NCBI GenBank assembly: GCA_050743365.1
Contig: JBOGFI010000261.1
Location: forward strand, 1 to 20,258
Direction: 5' to 3'
DNA length: 20,258 nucleotides
DNA from: JBOGFI01 sp050743365
Lineage (GTDB): Bacteria; Actinomycetota; Acidimicrobiia; IMCC26256; JACDBD01
The translations under genes were made by a program, and so were the position numbers. The notes below the pieces were generated by a model. It searched no databases, was not told the DNA's origin, and worked only from the letters and a program-made list of their open reading frames with translations. Of the stretch, positions 1 through 6,979 are shown one piece after another; within the stretch, counting starts at the first letter, position 1, and each line of letters opens with the position of its first letter.

Positions 1-124
1 AGGCGTAGCCGAGGTCGTCGTCCTCGATGCGCAGCGCCTCGTCGCGCATCCCCGGGTCGATGTGGTCGAGCCAGGTGGTGCGCGACTCGTAGAGATGCTG
101 GTCAGAGTCGATGATCGCGGTCAC
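1..124 (-). CDS. Amidohydrolase family protein, N-terminal fragment (cut by window edge)
   Basis: Reading leftward from a GTG at 122-124, the frame is open to the window edge and gives 41 residues beginning VTAIIDSDQHLYESRTTW. An N-terminal I-D-S-D-Q-H-L-Y-E block is typical of amidohydrolase-2 (PF04909, ACMSD-like TIM barrel) proteins, where this Asp-x-His segment contributes the first metal ligands. A purine-rich GAGGGGG stretch lies upstream and supports the GTG. The gene is divergent from the P450 at 283 and shares a 158-bp intergenic region with it. Substrate cannot be told because the rest lies outside the window. Confidence 0.7.
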   Translation of the reverse strand, partial: MTAIIDSDQHLYESRTTWLDHIDPGMRDEALRIEDDDLGYA

Positions 125-169
125 GGCCGGGCCCCCTCGCCGCGGGATACGTCCCTAGTGTGCCCCTTC

Positions 170-187
170 GGTGACGCCGGCGTCACC
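170..187. promoter_or_regulatory. Perfect 18-bp palindrome, candidate operator
   Basis: GGTGACGCC is followed directly by its exact reverse complement GGCGTCACC with no spacer. It lies in the gap between the amidohydrolase start (124) and the P450 start (283). A two-fold symmetric site of this size between divergent genes is what a dimeric TetR-, MarR- or GntR-type repressor would bind. No regulator gene is visible nearby, so the binding protein is unknown. A smaller symmetric element, GGGA-4nt-TCCC, lies at 144-155. Confidence 0.5.
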
Positions 188-270
188 TGACGGTCCCAGC
201 GTAGATGTCACACCGCGGCTGATCCCCACGCCGCGCTTTCACCGCCGTGCCGCTACCGTCGCACGGCGAC

Positions 271-276
271 AGGAGG
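271..276 (+). promoter_or_regulatory. Ribosome binding site that sets the P450 start
   Basis: AGGAGG lies 6 nt before the ATG at 283. The frame is open further upstream to a GTG-like start at 247, but that start has no such site, so 283 is preferred. Confidence 0.8.
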
Positions 277-282
277 CGCGAC

Positions 283-1494
283 ATGGCGACCGCCTTTGAT
301 CCGTTCGAGCCCGGGCAGGCGCAGCGCGCCTGGCCGCTGCTGGCGAAGCTGCGACGCGAGGGGCCGGTGGCGCCGATCTCGGGAGGCATGCACTACGTCA
401 CGCGGCATGCCGAGTGCCGCGAGGTGCTGCGGGACGCGGCGTCGTTCTCGAACGCGTCGGGCATGAAGGCGCCCGGCGTCGAGATCCCCTTCGAGGACCG
501 GATCCTCGGCGAGCTCGACCCGCCACCGCACGGCACGGTGCGGCGGGTGATGGTGACCGCCCTCACCCCCAAGGTCGTCCACGGGGCCGAGCCGTTCATC
601 CGCGACACCGCCGCCGCGTTGCTCGACGCCGTCGCCGTGCCCGGCCGCGCCGACCTCGTGGGCGCGTTCACGGTCCCGCTCCCCAACCGGGTGACTGTCC
701 ACCTGCTCGGCTTTCCGCCCGGCGACGCCGACACCATCGCCGGCTGGGCCAAGGAGCTCATGGAGAGCGAGTTCCCCCGCACGAACCGCACCGAGCGGGG
801 CGAGGGCTTCGCCGGTGCCTTCCCCGACTTCGCCGGCTACATCGACGAGCGGGTCGAGCGGCGCATCCGCGAGCTGGACCGGGGCGAGGACGCGCCCCAC
901 GACGTGCTCACCCGTCTCGTGCGCCTCGAGGTCGACGGCGAGCGCCTCACCCGCCGGCAGCTGCGCGCTCTCACCCGCAACCTGATCACCGGCGGGCTCA
1001 CGACCACGAGCCAGCTGCTCGGCAATCTCCTGTACCAGCTGCTCACCGTGCCCGGCCTCGAGGACGCAGTGCGCGCCGACGAGGCTGCCGTCACGCGGGC
1101 GATCGAGGAGAGCCTGCGGATCGCGCCGCCGGTGCTGTTCGCCGCCCGCGGCTGCGTGCACGACACGACGATCGGCAACACCAAGGTCGCGGCGGGCGAG
1201 CGCGTCGTCGTCGGGACGGGGTCGGCGAACCGCGACGAGCGGATCTTCGAGGACGGGGATGAGTTCCGCGTCGACCGGACCAACGCGGACCAGCACCTCA
1301 CCTTCGGGTACGGGCCGCACGTGTGCCCGGGTGCCGCGTTGGCGAGGATCGTGGCCCGGATCGGCATCGCCGCGTTCGCCAACCGGTTCCCACCCGGATC
1401 GGTGCGCCTGGCCCCTGGCTACGAGTTCGAGAACGTGCCGACGTTCTTCGAGATCGGGCCGCAGCGCCTTCCGGTCGAGACCCGAGCCGCGTAA
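283..1494 (+). CDS. Cytochrome P450
   Basis: This 403-residue protein has the normal length of a soluble bacterial P450 and has no membrane anchor. The I-helix region reads LITGGLTTTSQLL (oxygen-activation motif, with GGLTTT in place of the usual AGxDTT). The K-helix ExxR is E276-S-L-R279, and the heme-binding loop is FGYGPHVCPGAA with the iron-ligating Cys348. The family inserts one oxygen atom from O2 using electrons from a ferredoxin or flavoprotein partner; no such partner gene is visible in the window. The gene is divergent from an amidohydrolase, with a perfect palindrome between them, so a shared repressor is plausible. The acidic I-helix residue before the Thr is missing here, which may affect proton delivery. 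Substrate is unknown. Confidence 0.95.
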   Translation: MATAFDPFEPGQAQRAWPLLAKLRREGPVAPISGGMHYVTRHAECREVLRDAASFSNASGMKAPGVEIPFEDRILGELDPPPHGTVRRVMVTALTPKVVHGAEPFIRDTAAALLDAVAVPGRADLVGAFTVPLPNRVTVHLLGFPPGDADTIAGWAKELMESEFPRTNRTERGEGFAGAFPDFAGYIDERVERRIRELDRGEDAPHDVLTRLVRLEVDGERLTRRQLRALTRNLITGGLTTTSQLLGNLLYQLLTVPGLEDAVRADEAAVTRAIEESLRIAPPVLFAARGCVHDTTIGNTKVAAGERVVVGTGSANRDERIFEDGDEFRVDRTNADQHLTFGYGPHVCPGAALARIVARIGIAAFANRFPPGSVRLAPGYEFENVPTFFEIGPQRLPVETRAA

Positions 1495-1547
1495 CGGCTG
1501 CGGCACCCCATGGTGTGCCTTGTCCGGCTACTCGACGTCGGTTCTAC

Positions 1548-1739
1548 GAAAGGTTTGGCGTAGTTCTCCGCGCCGGTGAAGTCGAGCACGACCGCGGGCT
1601 CGTTCCCGACGGTCCAGCCGTCGTGGCCGGGCGGGATCGAGAAGGCCTCGCCGGGCCCGAACTCCATCTCCTGGCGCGAGTGCTCGTACGGCTGACCACA
1701 GATCCTGCCGCGGCGCTCGCGGGCTGGCCTGCGGTTCGT
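1548..1739 (-). pseudogene. Cupin-domain remnant
   Basis: On the minus strand the segment MEFGPGEAFSIPPGHDGW followed by TVGNEPAVVLDFTGAENYAKP reads as the second half of a small cupin (PGE...IPPGHDxWxVGxEPxVVLDF is characteristic of small RmlC-like cupins). A full member needs about 100-130 residues with the first metal-binding motif upstream. Here the same frame is closed by a TAG at 1740-1742, which is the stop of the next gene. The residues between that stop and the core (RICGQPYEHSRQ) do not contain the first HxH motif. After YAKP the frame drifts into the 3' end of the oppositely oriented P450. I read it as a truncated remnant; a very short real protein starting at 1667 cannot be excluded. 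Confidence 0.55.
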
Positions 1740-1922
1740 CTACGTGCCGCCGGAGTCGGTGGAGCCGACCCCGGGAGAGAGACCCTGAACCTGCCCGGTC
1801 AACCGCGCCCGACGGGCTTCTCCCTGGTCCGGGTCCAAGAACCACGCGGCCGCCGCTCCCGCCGCGAACCACACCGGCCTCGAACGGACAGCCCACCAAA
1901 GAACCCGCAGCATCAGCATCAT
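1740..1922 (-). CDS. Small single-pass membrane protein (60 aa), hypothetical
   Basis: The 60-residue protein begins MMLMLRVLWWAVRSRPVWF, has one hydrophobic segment (about residues 4-28, ending AAGAAAAWFL), and then a DPDQGEARRARLTGQ tail. A Gly/Ala-rich membrane segment followed by D-P-D-x-G-x-x-R-R-x-x-L recurs in small YtxH-like membrane proteins, so this is probably a real gene and not a chance frame. A very good Shine-Dalgarno site, GGAGGTGA, lies just upstream. The tail after the helix is basic and likely cytoplasmic. Function is unknown. It lies 57 nt downstream of the CHRD gene on the same strand. Confidence 0.6.
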   Translation of the reverse strand: MMLMLRVLWWAVRSRPVWFAAGAAAAWFLDPDQGEARRARLTGQVQGLSPGVGSTDSGGT

Positions 1923-1925
1923 CGA

Positions 1926-1933
1926 TCACCTCC
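1926..1933 (-). promoter_or_regulatory. Strong ribosome binding site for the 60-aa membrane protein
   Basis: Read on the minus strand the site is GGAGGTGA, with GGAGG 6 nt before the ATG at 1922 (9 nt before a second in-frame ATG). It is one of the best SD matches in the window and argues that the tiny downstream frame is translated. Confidence 0.7.
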
Positions 1934-1979
1934 GAGGCCCACCTACCCACGTCGCGCCGGTGCCATGCCGGCGGTCTGC

Positions 1980-2471
1980 TTACTCGTCCCTCGGCAGGCG
2001 TTGAAGCTGACCGCGGATCGCGCCGTCGGGGAACGCCGCCGTGTGGACGTTCACGTAGTACCGCCGGGGATGCTCGATGATGTCGTCGACGACCGCGTCG
2101 GACACATCCGCGAGGCACTCGCTGGCGAGGCCAGGGTCGCCGGCATCCGGCACCTGCAACGTGATCAGGGGGTCGGCATTCTTGCCGGCCTTCGCCTTGT
2201 GGATGTGGGCGACTGTCGGCTGATCGATGGCCTTGACGACGTAGCCGTAGCAGATGTTGGTTGCCCCGGCCGAGAGCGCGAACGACCCCTCGCCGTCGTC
2301 GTCACCGGCGTTGCGGCGACCGTCGTCTCCAATCTCATTCGCGCCCAGGAGCGAGGCGAAGGCGGGCTTGTAGAGCGGTTGTCGAGGCGCAGCCGCGCTC
2401 GTCGAGAGTCCCGTGGTGACGAGCACGCCGGCCGCCAGCGCCAGCGCGATCAGTGCCCTGCGACCAGTCAT
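1980..2471 (-). CDS. Secreted CHRD-domain protein
   Basis: The 163-residue protein starts with a clear Sec signal peptide (MTGRRALIALALAAGVLVTTGLSTSAAA by position: charged n-region 1-5, hydrophobic core about 6-20, AAA cleavage region near 26-28). The mature part matches a CHRD (chordin-like) domain: LLGANE near the start, VAHIHKAKAG in the middle, and a C-terminal YYVNVHTAAFPDGAIRGQL, the hallmark ending of these beta-sandwich domains. CHRD proteins are exported; their bacterial role is not established. The ATG at 2471 is preceded by GGAGGAACGCG. A candidate -10 (TAGGCT) lies at 2509-2514. Two cysteines in the mature domain could form a disulfide. Confidence 0.9.
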   Translation of the reverse strand: MTGRRALIALALAAGVLVTTGLSTSAAAPRQPLYKPAFASLLGANEIGDDGRRNAGDDDGEGSFALSAGATNICYGYVVKAIDQPTVAHIHKAKAGKNADPLITLQVPDAGDPGLASECLADVSDAVVDDIIEHPRRYYVNVHTAAFPDGAIRGQLQRLPRDE

Positions 2472-2508
2472 CGCGTTCCTCCAGAGATCGTCGACGCGAA
2501 AGGTTGCG

Positions 2509-2514
2509 AGCCTA
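2509..2514 (-). promoter_or_regulatory. Candidate -10 element for the CHRD gene
   Basis: Minus-strand TAGGCT fits the TANNNT pattern of actinobacterial -10 boxes. It would start a transcript about 30 nt before the ATG, leaving room for the SD site. No convincing -35 is visible. Confidence 0.3.
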
Positions 2515-2519
2515 GCGAC

Positions 2520-2537
2520 CCGCGGGGCCTGCCGCGG
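2520..2537 (-). terminator. Candidate hairpin terminator after the MBL gene
   Basis: CCGCGG, a 6-nt loop and CCGCGG form a 6-bp all-GC stem starting 7 nt beyond the MBL stop codon. There is no U-tract, which is common for actinobacterial terminators but lowers certainty. Confidence 0.4.
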
Positions 2538-2543
2538 ACCGAG

Positions 2544-3413
2544 TCAGGTCGGGAGCCGCACGCCGTCTCCGTCGAGCTCGATCGTCATGCCTTCATGGGC
2601 GAGGCAGATCCGTTCCTCGCTCCCGTCCCATCTATGCCGGGCCGCCGCGAGGAGCTGTTCGAGATCGTCGTCGGTGTGGTAGGGATCGTGGTGAAAGAGC
2701 ACCACCGCCCCCACCCCGGCCTTGCGGGCGAAGCCCATGACGTGCTCGACGCACGAGTGACCCCAGCCGACGTGGTCCGGGTACTCGTCGTCGCCGTACT
2801 GCGCGTCATGGAACAACACGTCGGCCTCGCGGGCGACGTCGTGACCACTGATCCACGAAGAGGGCTCGTCGGACAGGTGCTTACCGAGGGAGGGTTCGTG
2901 ATCGGGCAGGTAGGCGAGCGTTCTGCCGCCTTCCTCGATCCGGTAGCCGACGGTGGGGCCCTGGTGCGTCACCTTGGCGGCCCGAACCGTTGCCGAGCCG
3001 ATCGTGACCGCGTCCTCGGGAGCGTCGTGGAAGGTGAGCCGGGCGGGAATGTCGGCCAGACGAACCGGGAAGAGCGGCGGCGAGAGGTAGATGCCGATCC
3101 GGTCGGCGATGCTCTGCACGGGCGAGGCCGGCCCCCAGAGATGGACATCGGCATCGGGATGGAACAACGGGCGGAAGAAGCCCAAACCCTGGAGATGATC
3201 GAGGTGCAGGTGGGTCAGGAAGATGTGCACCGCGTGCCTCGACTCGCGGTCCATGACCACGCCCAACGGCCGCATCCCGGTCCCGGCATCGAGGACGAGG
3301 GTGTGCCCGCTGTCGAGTCGAACCTCGACGCAAGACGTGTTTCCGCCGTAGCGGACCGTTTCGGCACCCGGCGTCGCCAGGGAGCCCCGGCACCCCCACA
3401 CCCGAGCCTGCAT
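2544..3413 (-). CDS. MBL-fold metallo-hydrolase
   Basis: The 289-residue protein starts MQARVWGCRGSLATPG and carries the metal-binding motif T67-HLHLDH (H68, H70, D72, H73). Further family features follow: RYGGNTSCVEV near residue 21, THQGPTVGYRI, AYLPDHEP and a late H-D-A-Q-Y / GWGHS pair that would complete the dinuclear metal site. The GCRGS...PG...RYGGNTxC opening resembles RNase Z/PQQ-B-like cytosolic MBL hydrolases, possibly phosphodiesterases. Its ATG overlaps the stop of the upstream PAS gene (TGATG), so the two are translationally coupled and likely work together. The frame extends upstream to 3632 only as a shadow of the PAS gene. Substrate is unknown. Confidence 0.9.
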   Translation of the reverse strand: MQARVWGCRGSLATPGAETVRYGGNTSCVEVRLDSGHTLVLDAGTGMRPLGVVMDRESRHAVHIFLTHLHLDHLQGLGFFRPLFHPDADVHLWGPASPVQSIADRIGIYLSPPLFPVRLADIPARLTFHDAPEDAVTIGSATVRAAKVTHQGPTVGYRIEEGGRTLAYLPDHEPSLGKHLSDEPSSWISGHDVAREADVLFHDAQYGDDEYPDHVGWGHSCVEHVMGFARKAGVGAVVLFHHDPYHTDDDLEQLLAAARHRWDGSEERICLAHEGMTIELDGDGVRLPT

Positions 3414-3844
3414 CAGCCGGCGCCGTGCGGCGCCGCTCCTTCCCAGAAGACCGAGACGACGCCGTGCATCTCGTCGGTGGCGCCGAAGAGGGGGAAGGCG
3501 GTGGCTTGCACCGTGCGACGCACGCCGTCGTAGGCCGTCGCCACCAGCGTCCGGTGAGCCGGTCGCCGCTGGAAGAAGGCGATCCCCGCGGGGGTGTCGC
3601 GCCGTCGGACGGGAGCGCCGTCGGGCTCGCACAGCTCCAGCTCGGCGCCGAACTCGAGGGCGCCGATCTCCCCCAGCTCCGCGAACGGCTTCCCGATCAA
3701 CAACTCGGCGGCCTCGTTGTAGAAGACGAGTGTTCCGGTCGCGTCGATCAGGAACATCGGGGTGGCGAGATTCGATGCCAGCTCCCGAGCGAGGATCAAC
3801 GGAAGGCTCTTGGGAGGGCTGCCAGAGCTGGCCACGGCGGTCAC
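3413..3844 (-). CDS. PAS-domain protein (143 aa)
   Basis: From the GTG at 3844 the protein is 143 residues and is almost entirely one PAS domain: ARELASNLATPMFLIDATG, LVFYNEAAELLIGKPFAEL, then a C-terminal beta-hairpin of the TLVATAYDGVRRTVQATAFPLF type and HGVVSVFWEG. There is no output domain, so it is a stand-alone sensor or adaptor. The frame is open back to 4132, but that part runs antisense to the gene at 3887. A GAGGGG lies 9 nt before the GTG, and start 3844 leaves a 42-nt divergent gap. The stop overlaps the ATG of the MBL hydrolase by one base, so the sensor may set the dose or activity of that enzyme. Confidence 0.8.
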   Translation of the reverse strand: MTAVASSGSPPKSLPLILARELASNLATPMFLIDATGTLVFYNEAAELLIGKPFAELGEIGALEFGAELELCEPDGAPVRRRDTPAGIAFFQRRPAHRTLVATAYDGVRRTVQATAFPLFGATDEMHGVVSVFWEGAAPHGAG

Positions 3845-3872
3845 GTTACTGAACCCCTCGCATACCAGGTCG

Positions 3873-3878
3873 TAGGGT
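3873..3878 (+). promoter_or_regulatory. TAGGGT, possible leaderless-type -10 box
   Basis: TAGGGT lies 8 nt before the ATG at 3887, the spacing expected if transcription begins at or near the start codon. The same bases overlap a weak SD-like AGGGTGAG, so the two readings cannot be told apart here. Confidence 0.3.
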
Positions 3879-3886
3879 GAGCGGCA

Positions 3887-4267
3887 ATGGCCGATCTCCT
3901 CGAGCAGATCCGAGCCGCGCTCGACGAGCTCACGCCGCTGCTCCACCGCCGGATCGTCGACATCGAGATGGCGCGGCTCACGGTCGGAGCCGACGCCAGC
4001 ACGCTGCAGCGCGCACTGGTAGCGGTGATCGGTCGCGCCGTCGAGCATTCCGAGGGGGACGTCACCGTGCGGACCACCAAGCAGGGCAAGGCGGCCCGGA
4101 TCGAGGTCACGGGTGAGCACCCCCGCGAGCACCCGTCGACGGCTTCGGGCTGGCCCGCGACGCTGGTGGCCGACGTCGAAGCGATCGACGGGCGGCTCGG
4201 CGAGGAAGACGCCGCAGTGGTGTGGCTCACCGTTCCTCTGTCCGGATCGAGCGCTCCCGAGTCATGA
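3887..4267 (+). CDS. Degenerate histidine-kinase-ATPase-like protein (126 aa)
   Basis: The 126-residue protein has an N-terminal helical stretch (LLEQIRAALDELTPLLHRRI), then V-G-A-D-A-S-T-L-Q-R-A-L-V-A-V-I-G-R-A-V-E-H-S. That lines up with the N-box region of HATPase domains (LxxxLxNLxxNAxKHS), followed by a VTVRT / RIEVTG pair like the strands after the N-box. Both N-box asparagines are absent (Gly/Arg instead), and no clear DxGxG box follows, so ATP binding is doubtful. It is divergent from the PAS-MBL pair by 42 nt. Its stop overlaps the stop side of the SRPBCC gene tail to tail by 6 nt. I infer a phosphotransfer- or dimerisation-type partner; recognition is by pattern only. Confidence 0.55.
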   Translation: MADLLEQIRAALDELTPLLHRRIVDIEMARLTVGADASTLQRALVAVIGRAVEHSEGDVTVRTTKQGKAARIEVTGEHPREHPSTASGWPATLVADVEAIDGRLGEEDAAVVWLTVPLSGSSAPES

Positions 4268-4690
4268 CGCGGCGCGGGCGAGGCGGCGGGCGAAGTTGCG
4301 GAGCGTGCGGCGCAGGAACCAGCGCCAGAACCACGCGGTGCCCCGGGGCGCGCCGTCGAACGTCGAGGTCCAGGTGATCCGGGTACCGCCGTCGTCCGGG
4401 TACAGCTCCACGGTGGCCCGGTAGCCCCGCACCGGCAGCCCCGACAGCATCGTGTAGCCGAGGCGGCGGGGCGGCTCGAACTCGACGACCTCCTCACGGG
4501 TGGTGACCGGCGGGGTGCGGAAGCGCCGGATGGCACCGACGCCGTCGGGCGGCGGCTCGCCCTCGCGCTCCAGGTCGGCGTGGCGGACCGTCGACCACTC
4601 GCTCCACCGGCGGCCCTCGCCGAGCAGGGGCCACACGACCTCGGGCGGTGCCGGGGACCGGGCCTCGGCCGCAATCGACCACCGGCCCAT
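4262..4690 (-). CDS. SRPBCC family protein (polyketide cyclase/START-like)
   Basis: The 142-residue protein fits the single-domain SRPBCC (Bet v 1-like) fold: opening strand WSIAAEARSPAPPEVVWPLL, then G..W.EWSTV, a central beta-sheet with VVEFEPPRRLGYTMLSGLPV, YRATVELYPDDGGTRITWTS, and a long C-terminal helix (WFWRWFLRRTLRNFARRLARAA). These proteins bind hydrophobic ligands in a deep cavity. The ATG directly follows the TGA of the enoyl-CoA hydratase gene (TGAATG), so the two are coupled, suggesting a shared acyl or aromatic substrate. The 3' end overlaps the convergent gene at 3887 by 6 nt. The C-terminal helix is unusually rich in Arg and Trp. Confidence 0.85.
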   Translation of the reverse strand: MGRWSIAAEARSPAPPEVVWPLLGEGRRWSEWSTVRHADLEREGEPPPDGVGAIRRFRTPPVTTREEVVEFEPPRRLGYTMLSGLPVRGYRATVELYPDDGGTRITWTSTFDGAPRGTAWFWRWFLRRTLRNFARRLARAAS

Positions 4691-5473
4691 TCAGCGCTCC
4701 TTGGCGTCGCGGTCGAGGATCGAGCGAGCGGCCGCCAGCGCCTCGTCGGCCACTGCCTCCCGCATGGCCGCGCCGGGTGCGCCCGCGCCTGCGAGCGTGC
4801 TCGCGCGGAGGTGCTGCTTCACGACCCCGTAGGACGACGGCGGCAGCTCGGCCAGGGCCCGGGCCACGTCGAGCGCGCGGGCCACGACGCCGCTGTCGTC
4901 GTCGGCAATCTCGTCGAAGACGCCGAGCTCGCGCGCGGTCGGCGCGTCGACGAGCTCGGCCCCCAGGATCAGTCGGCGGGCGACGCCGGGAGCGAGCTCG
5001 GCCTGCACGACCGCCATCGCCATGCTCGGGAACGGGATCCCGGCCTTGATCTCGGTGAGCCCGAACCGCCCGGTAGTGGGGCCGATCCGGTAGTCGCCGC
5101 AGAGCGCGAGGACCAGCCCGCCCGCGACCGCGTGGCCGTTCACCGCGGTCACCAGCGGGCAGGGCAGACAGTGCCAACCCGCGAAGAGCCGGTTGACGCC
5201 GCGGCCCATCTCGGCTTGCTCGTCGCGAGACAGCCGGGGAACCACCCGCAGGTCGGCGCCGCCGGAGAAGAACCGGCCCGCGCCCATGAGCACGACCGCC
5301 CTGGGGCGACCGCGTCGCAGCGCATCGAGCACCGCAAGCCCGTCGGCCACGAGATCGGGGGCGAGCGCGTTCGCAGGCGGCCGGTCGATCGTGACGACCG
5401 TGACGCCGCCCCGGTCCTCGACGCGGAAGCAGCGCGGCGCGGGATAGGTCTCGATGCCCGATATTGCCACCAC
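4691..5473 (-). CDS. Enoyl-CoA hydratase/isomerase family (crotonase fold)
   Basis: The 260-residue protein has the standard crotonase length. The two oxyanion-hole segments are present: GRFFSGGADL (about 66-75) and NGHAVAGGLVLALCGDYRI (about 112-130). One of the two usual acidic catalytic positions may be E141 in FGLTEIKAGIPFP, where the usual Pro before Glu is Thr. These enzymes bind acyl-CoA and stabilise an enolate for hydration, isomerisation or related reactions. Start is GTG at 5473 or the adjacent GTG at 5470, and no strong SD is visible. It follows the beta-propeller gene by 45 nt and is fused by a TGAATG junction to the SRPBCC gene. The exact substrate is not predictable. Confidence 0.9.
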   Translation of the reverse strand: MVAISGIETYPAPRCFRVEDRGGVTVVTIDRPPANALAPDLVADGLAVLDALRRGRPRAVVLMGAGRFFSGGADLRVVPRLSRDEQAEMGRGVNRLFAGWHCLPCPLVTAVNGHAVAGGLVLALCGDYRIGPTTGRFGLTEIKAGIPFPSMAMAVVQAELAPGVARRLILGAELVDAPTARELGVFDEIADDDSGVVARALDVARALAELPPSSYGVVKQHLRASTLAGAGAPGAAMREAVADEALAAARSILDRDAKER

Positions 5474-5518
5474 GAGCGCCAGCTCGTGGTGCCGATCGAC
5501 GCGAGCAGCGCCCCGAGC

Positions 5519-6979
5519 TCAGCCCTCGAGCGCGTAGACGGTCTTTCCTGGCGTGGTCGTGAAGTACGACAGGCCGCTGCCGAAGTAGACGCGCTTGCCC
5601 GCGGCGACCGGCGCGCTCGAGATCGTGCCTTCGGTGTCGAGGCTGAAGAGCCTCTTGCCGGTCTTGGTGTCGAAGGCCTGGACCTGGTTATCGGCGGCGA
5701 CGAAGCCGACGCCGTCGGCGAGGGTGATCGGCGCCCACACCCACGCCGGGAGCTGGCGCTCCCAGAGCACGGTGCCGGTCGCGGGGTCGAGCGCCATGAG
5801 CACCGACGTCGCCGCCATGTCGCCGATCGGCTTGCTCCGGCCGTTGGCCGGCTCGCTCCCGGGCTCGCGGCTGGTGCCGTTGTTGCCGGCCACGATGATC
5901 CGTTTGCCGTCGTAGGCGCCGTTGTTGAAGACGCCGCCGATGAGCGCGCTGCCGTCGCTGATCGGGCGCGCCCACACCGTCCCGCCGGTCTCGCGGTCGA
6001 GCACCCAGAACATCCCCGACTTCTGCCCGGCGCCGACGAGCTTGCGCTCGACGCCGTCGACCTCGGCCTCGAACAGGATCGGGTTGGTCCCGAAGTCGGT
6101 GTCGTCGGAGATCGGGGTGGGGAGAGTGAACACGTCACCCTCGGTCACCTGGCGGATCCAGCGGACCTCGCCGGTGGCGAGGTCAAGTGCGATCACCGAG
6201 TCGGAGGTCGGTCCGGCGGCCTCGGTGTAGTTGTTGCCGGTGGTTGCGAACACCGTGCTCGCGTCGACGTCGACCGACACCGACGACCACACGCTCACCC
6301 CGTTGTAGGGCGGCTCGGCCGTCCGATAACGCCAGAGCTCCATGCCGGATGCACGGTCGAACGCGGCCACCCCGCCGCGGAACGTCGCGTTCGACTCCGC
6401 GGCCACCTCCTCGATCGACGCCAGGCCGACGATGACGGCGTCCTCGGTCACGACGGGTGACGAGAACCCGGTGGCAAACTCCTGGTCGTCGACGAGCACG
6501 CTCCAGACGTCTTCGCCGGTCCCGGCGTCGACGGCCCACAGCTTCGCGTCGCTGCCGAGGACGAAGACCACTCCCCCGGCGAGCGTGGGCGACGACGAGC
6601 CGCTGATGTCCTCGCGCTTCCACACCTCGTCGCCGCTGCCGGCGTCGAGCGCGACGAGACCCTCGCCCGACAGCACGTACACACGCTCGCCGGCGACGGC
6701 GGGCGCGCCGTTGACCGCTGCGGGCGCCTCGTAGGTCCAAGCGGTCTCCAGGTCGGAGGCGCGCTTGGGCGTGAGCGACGAGCGCCGGTTGTGGAATGTC
6801 GAGGACAGGTCGTGGCCCAGCTGCCGCCAGCGAGCTCCCCGTTCGGGACGGTCGGCCTCCCCCGCGACGGCCTCTCCTGCGCACGCTCCGGCCAGCGCGA
6901 CGAACACGGCGCAGGCGCAGACCGCGCGCCTCCTAGCCAGGGGTCGACTCCGACGAGACGCCGGCGCGCAGCAACGCAC
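5519..6979 (-). CDS. Exported PQQ-type beta-propeller protein
   Basis: From the GTG at 6979 the protein is 486 residues. It opens with a basic n-region (SRRSRPLARRR), a short hydrophobic stretch (AVFVALAG) and Cys33 in ALAGACAG, so it is exported and possibly a lipoprotein, although the lipobox is imperfect. The rest is a run of PQQ/WD-like blades: VALDAGSGDEVWKRE, WAVDAGTGEDVWSV, AAFDRASGMELWRY, IALDLATGEVRWIRQ, WVLDRETGGTVWARP, MALDPATGTVLWERQ, QAFDTKTGKRLFSL. That fits an 8-bladed propeller as in quinoprotein dehydrogenases or BamB-like scaffolds; enzyme activity is not assured. The frame also has an ATG at 7027. Either start overlaps the upstream deacylase gene; an AGGAGG at 6929-6934 is not properly spaced from any start. 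Confidence 0.88.
   Translation of the reverse strand: MRCCAPASRRSRPLARRRAVCACAVFVALAGACAGEAVAGEADRPERGARWRQLGHDLSSTFHNRRSSLTPKRASDLETAWTYEAPAAVNGAPAVAGERVYVLSGEGLVALDAGSGDEVWKREDISGSSSPTLAGGVVFVLGSDAKLWAVDAGTGEDVWSVLVDDQEFATGFSSPVVTEDAVIVGLASIEEVAAESNATFRGGVAAFDRASGMELWRYRTAEPPYNGVSVWSSVSVDVDASTVFATTGNNYTEAAGPTSDSVIALDLATGEVRWIRQVTEGDVFTLPTPISDDTDFGTNPILFEAEVDGVERKLVGAGQKSGMFWVLDRETGGTVWARPISDGSALIGGVFNNGAYDGKRIIVAGNNGTSREPGSEPANGRSKPIGDMAATSVLMALDPATGTVLWERQLPAWVWAPITLADGVGFVAADNQVQAFDTKTGKRLFSLDTEGTISSAPVAAGKRVYFGSGLSYFTTTPGKTVYALEG

Noticed and set aside
1323..3533. A 736-codon plus-strand frame across the CHRD and MBL genes
   Set aside because: It is antisense to genes with clear motifs, is full of Arg/Gly/Pro/Ala, and has no recognisable domain. 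Long antisense frames are usual at this GC content.
3845..4132. N-terminal extension of the PAS protein
   Set aside because: The frame is open, but it runs antisense to the gene at 3887 and shows no domain; GTG 3844 with its GAGGGG is a better start.
4580..6460. A 626-codon plus-strand frame across the SRPBCC, enoyl-CoA hydratase and propeller genes
   Set aside because: Shadow frame opposite three well-supported genes; no motif and no SD at its start.
6929..6934. AGGAGG overlapping the deacylase stop as the SD for the propeller gene
   Set aside because: The nearest in-frame start (GTG 6907) is 21 nt away and would cut off the signal-peptide n-region; probably coincidence.
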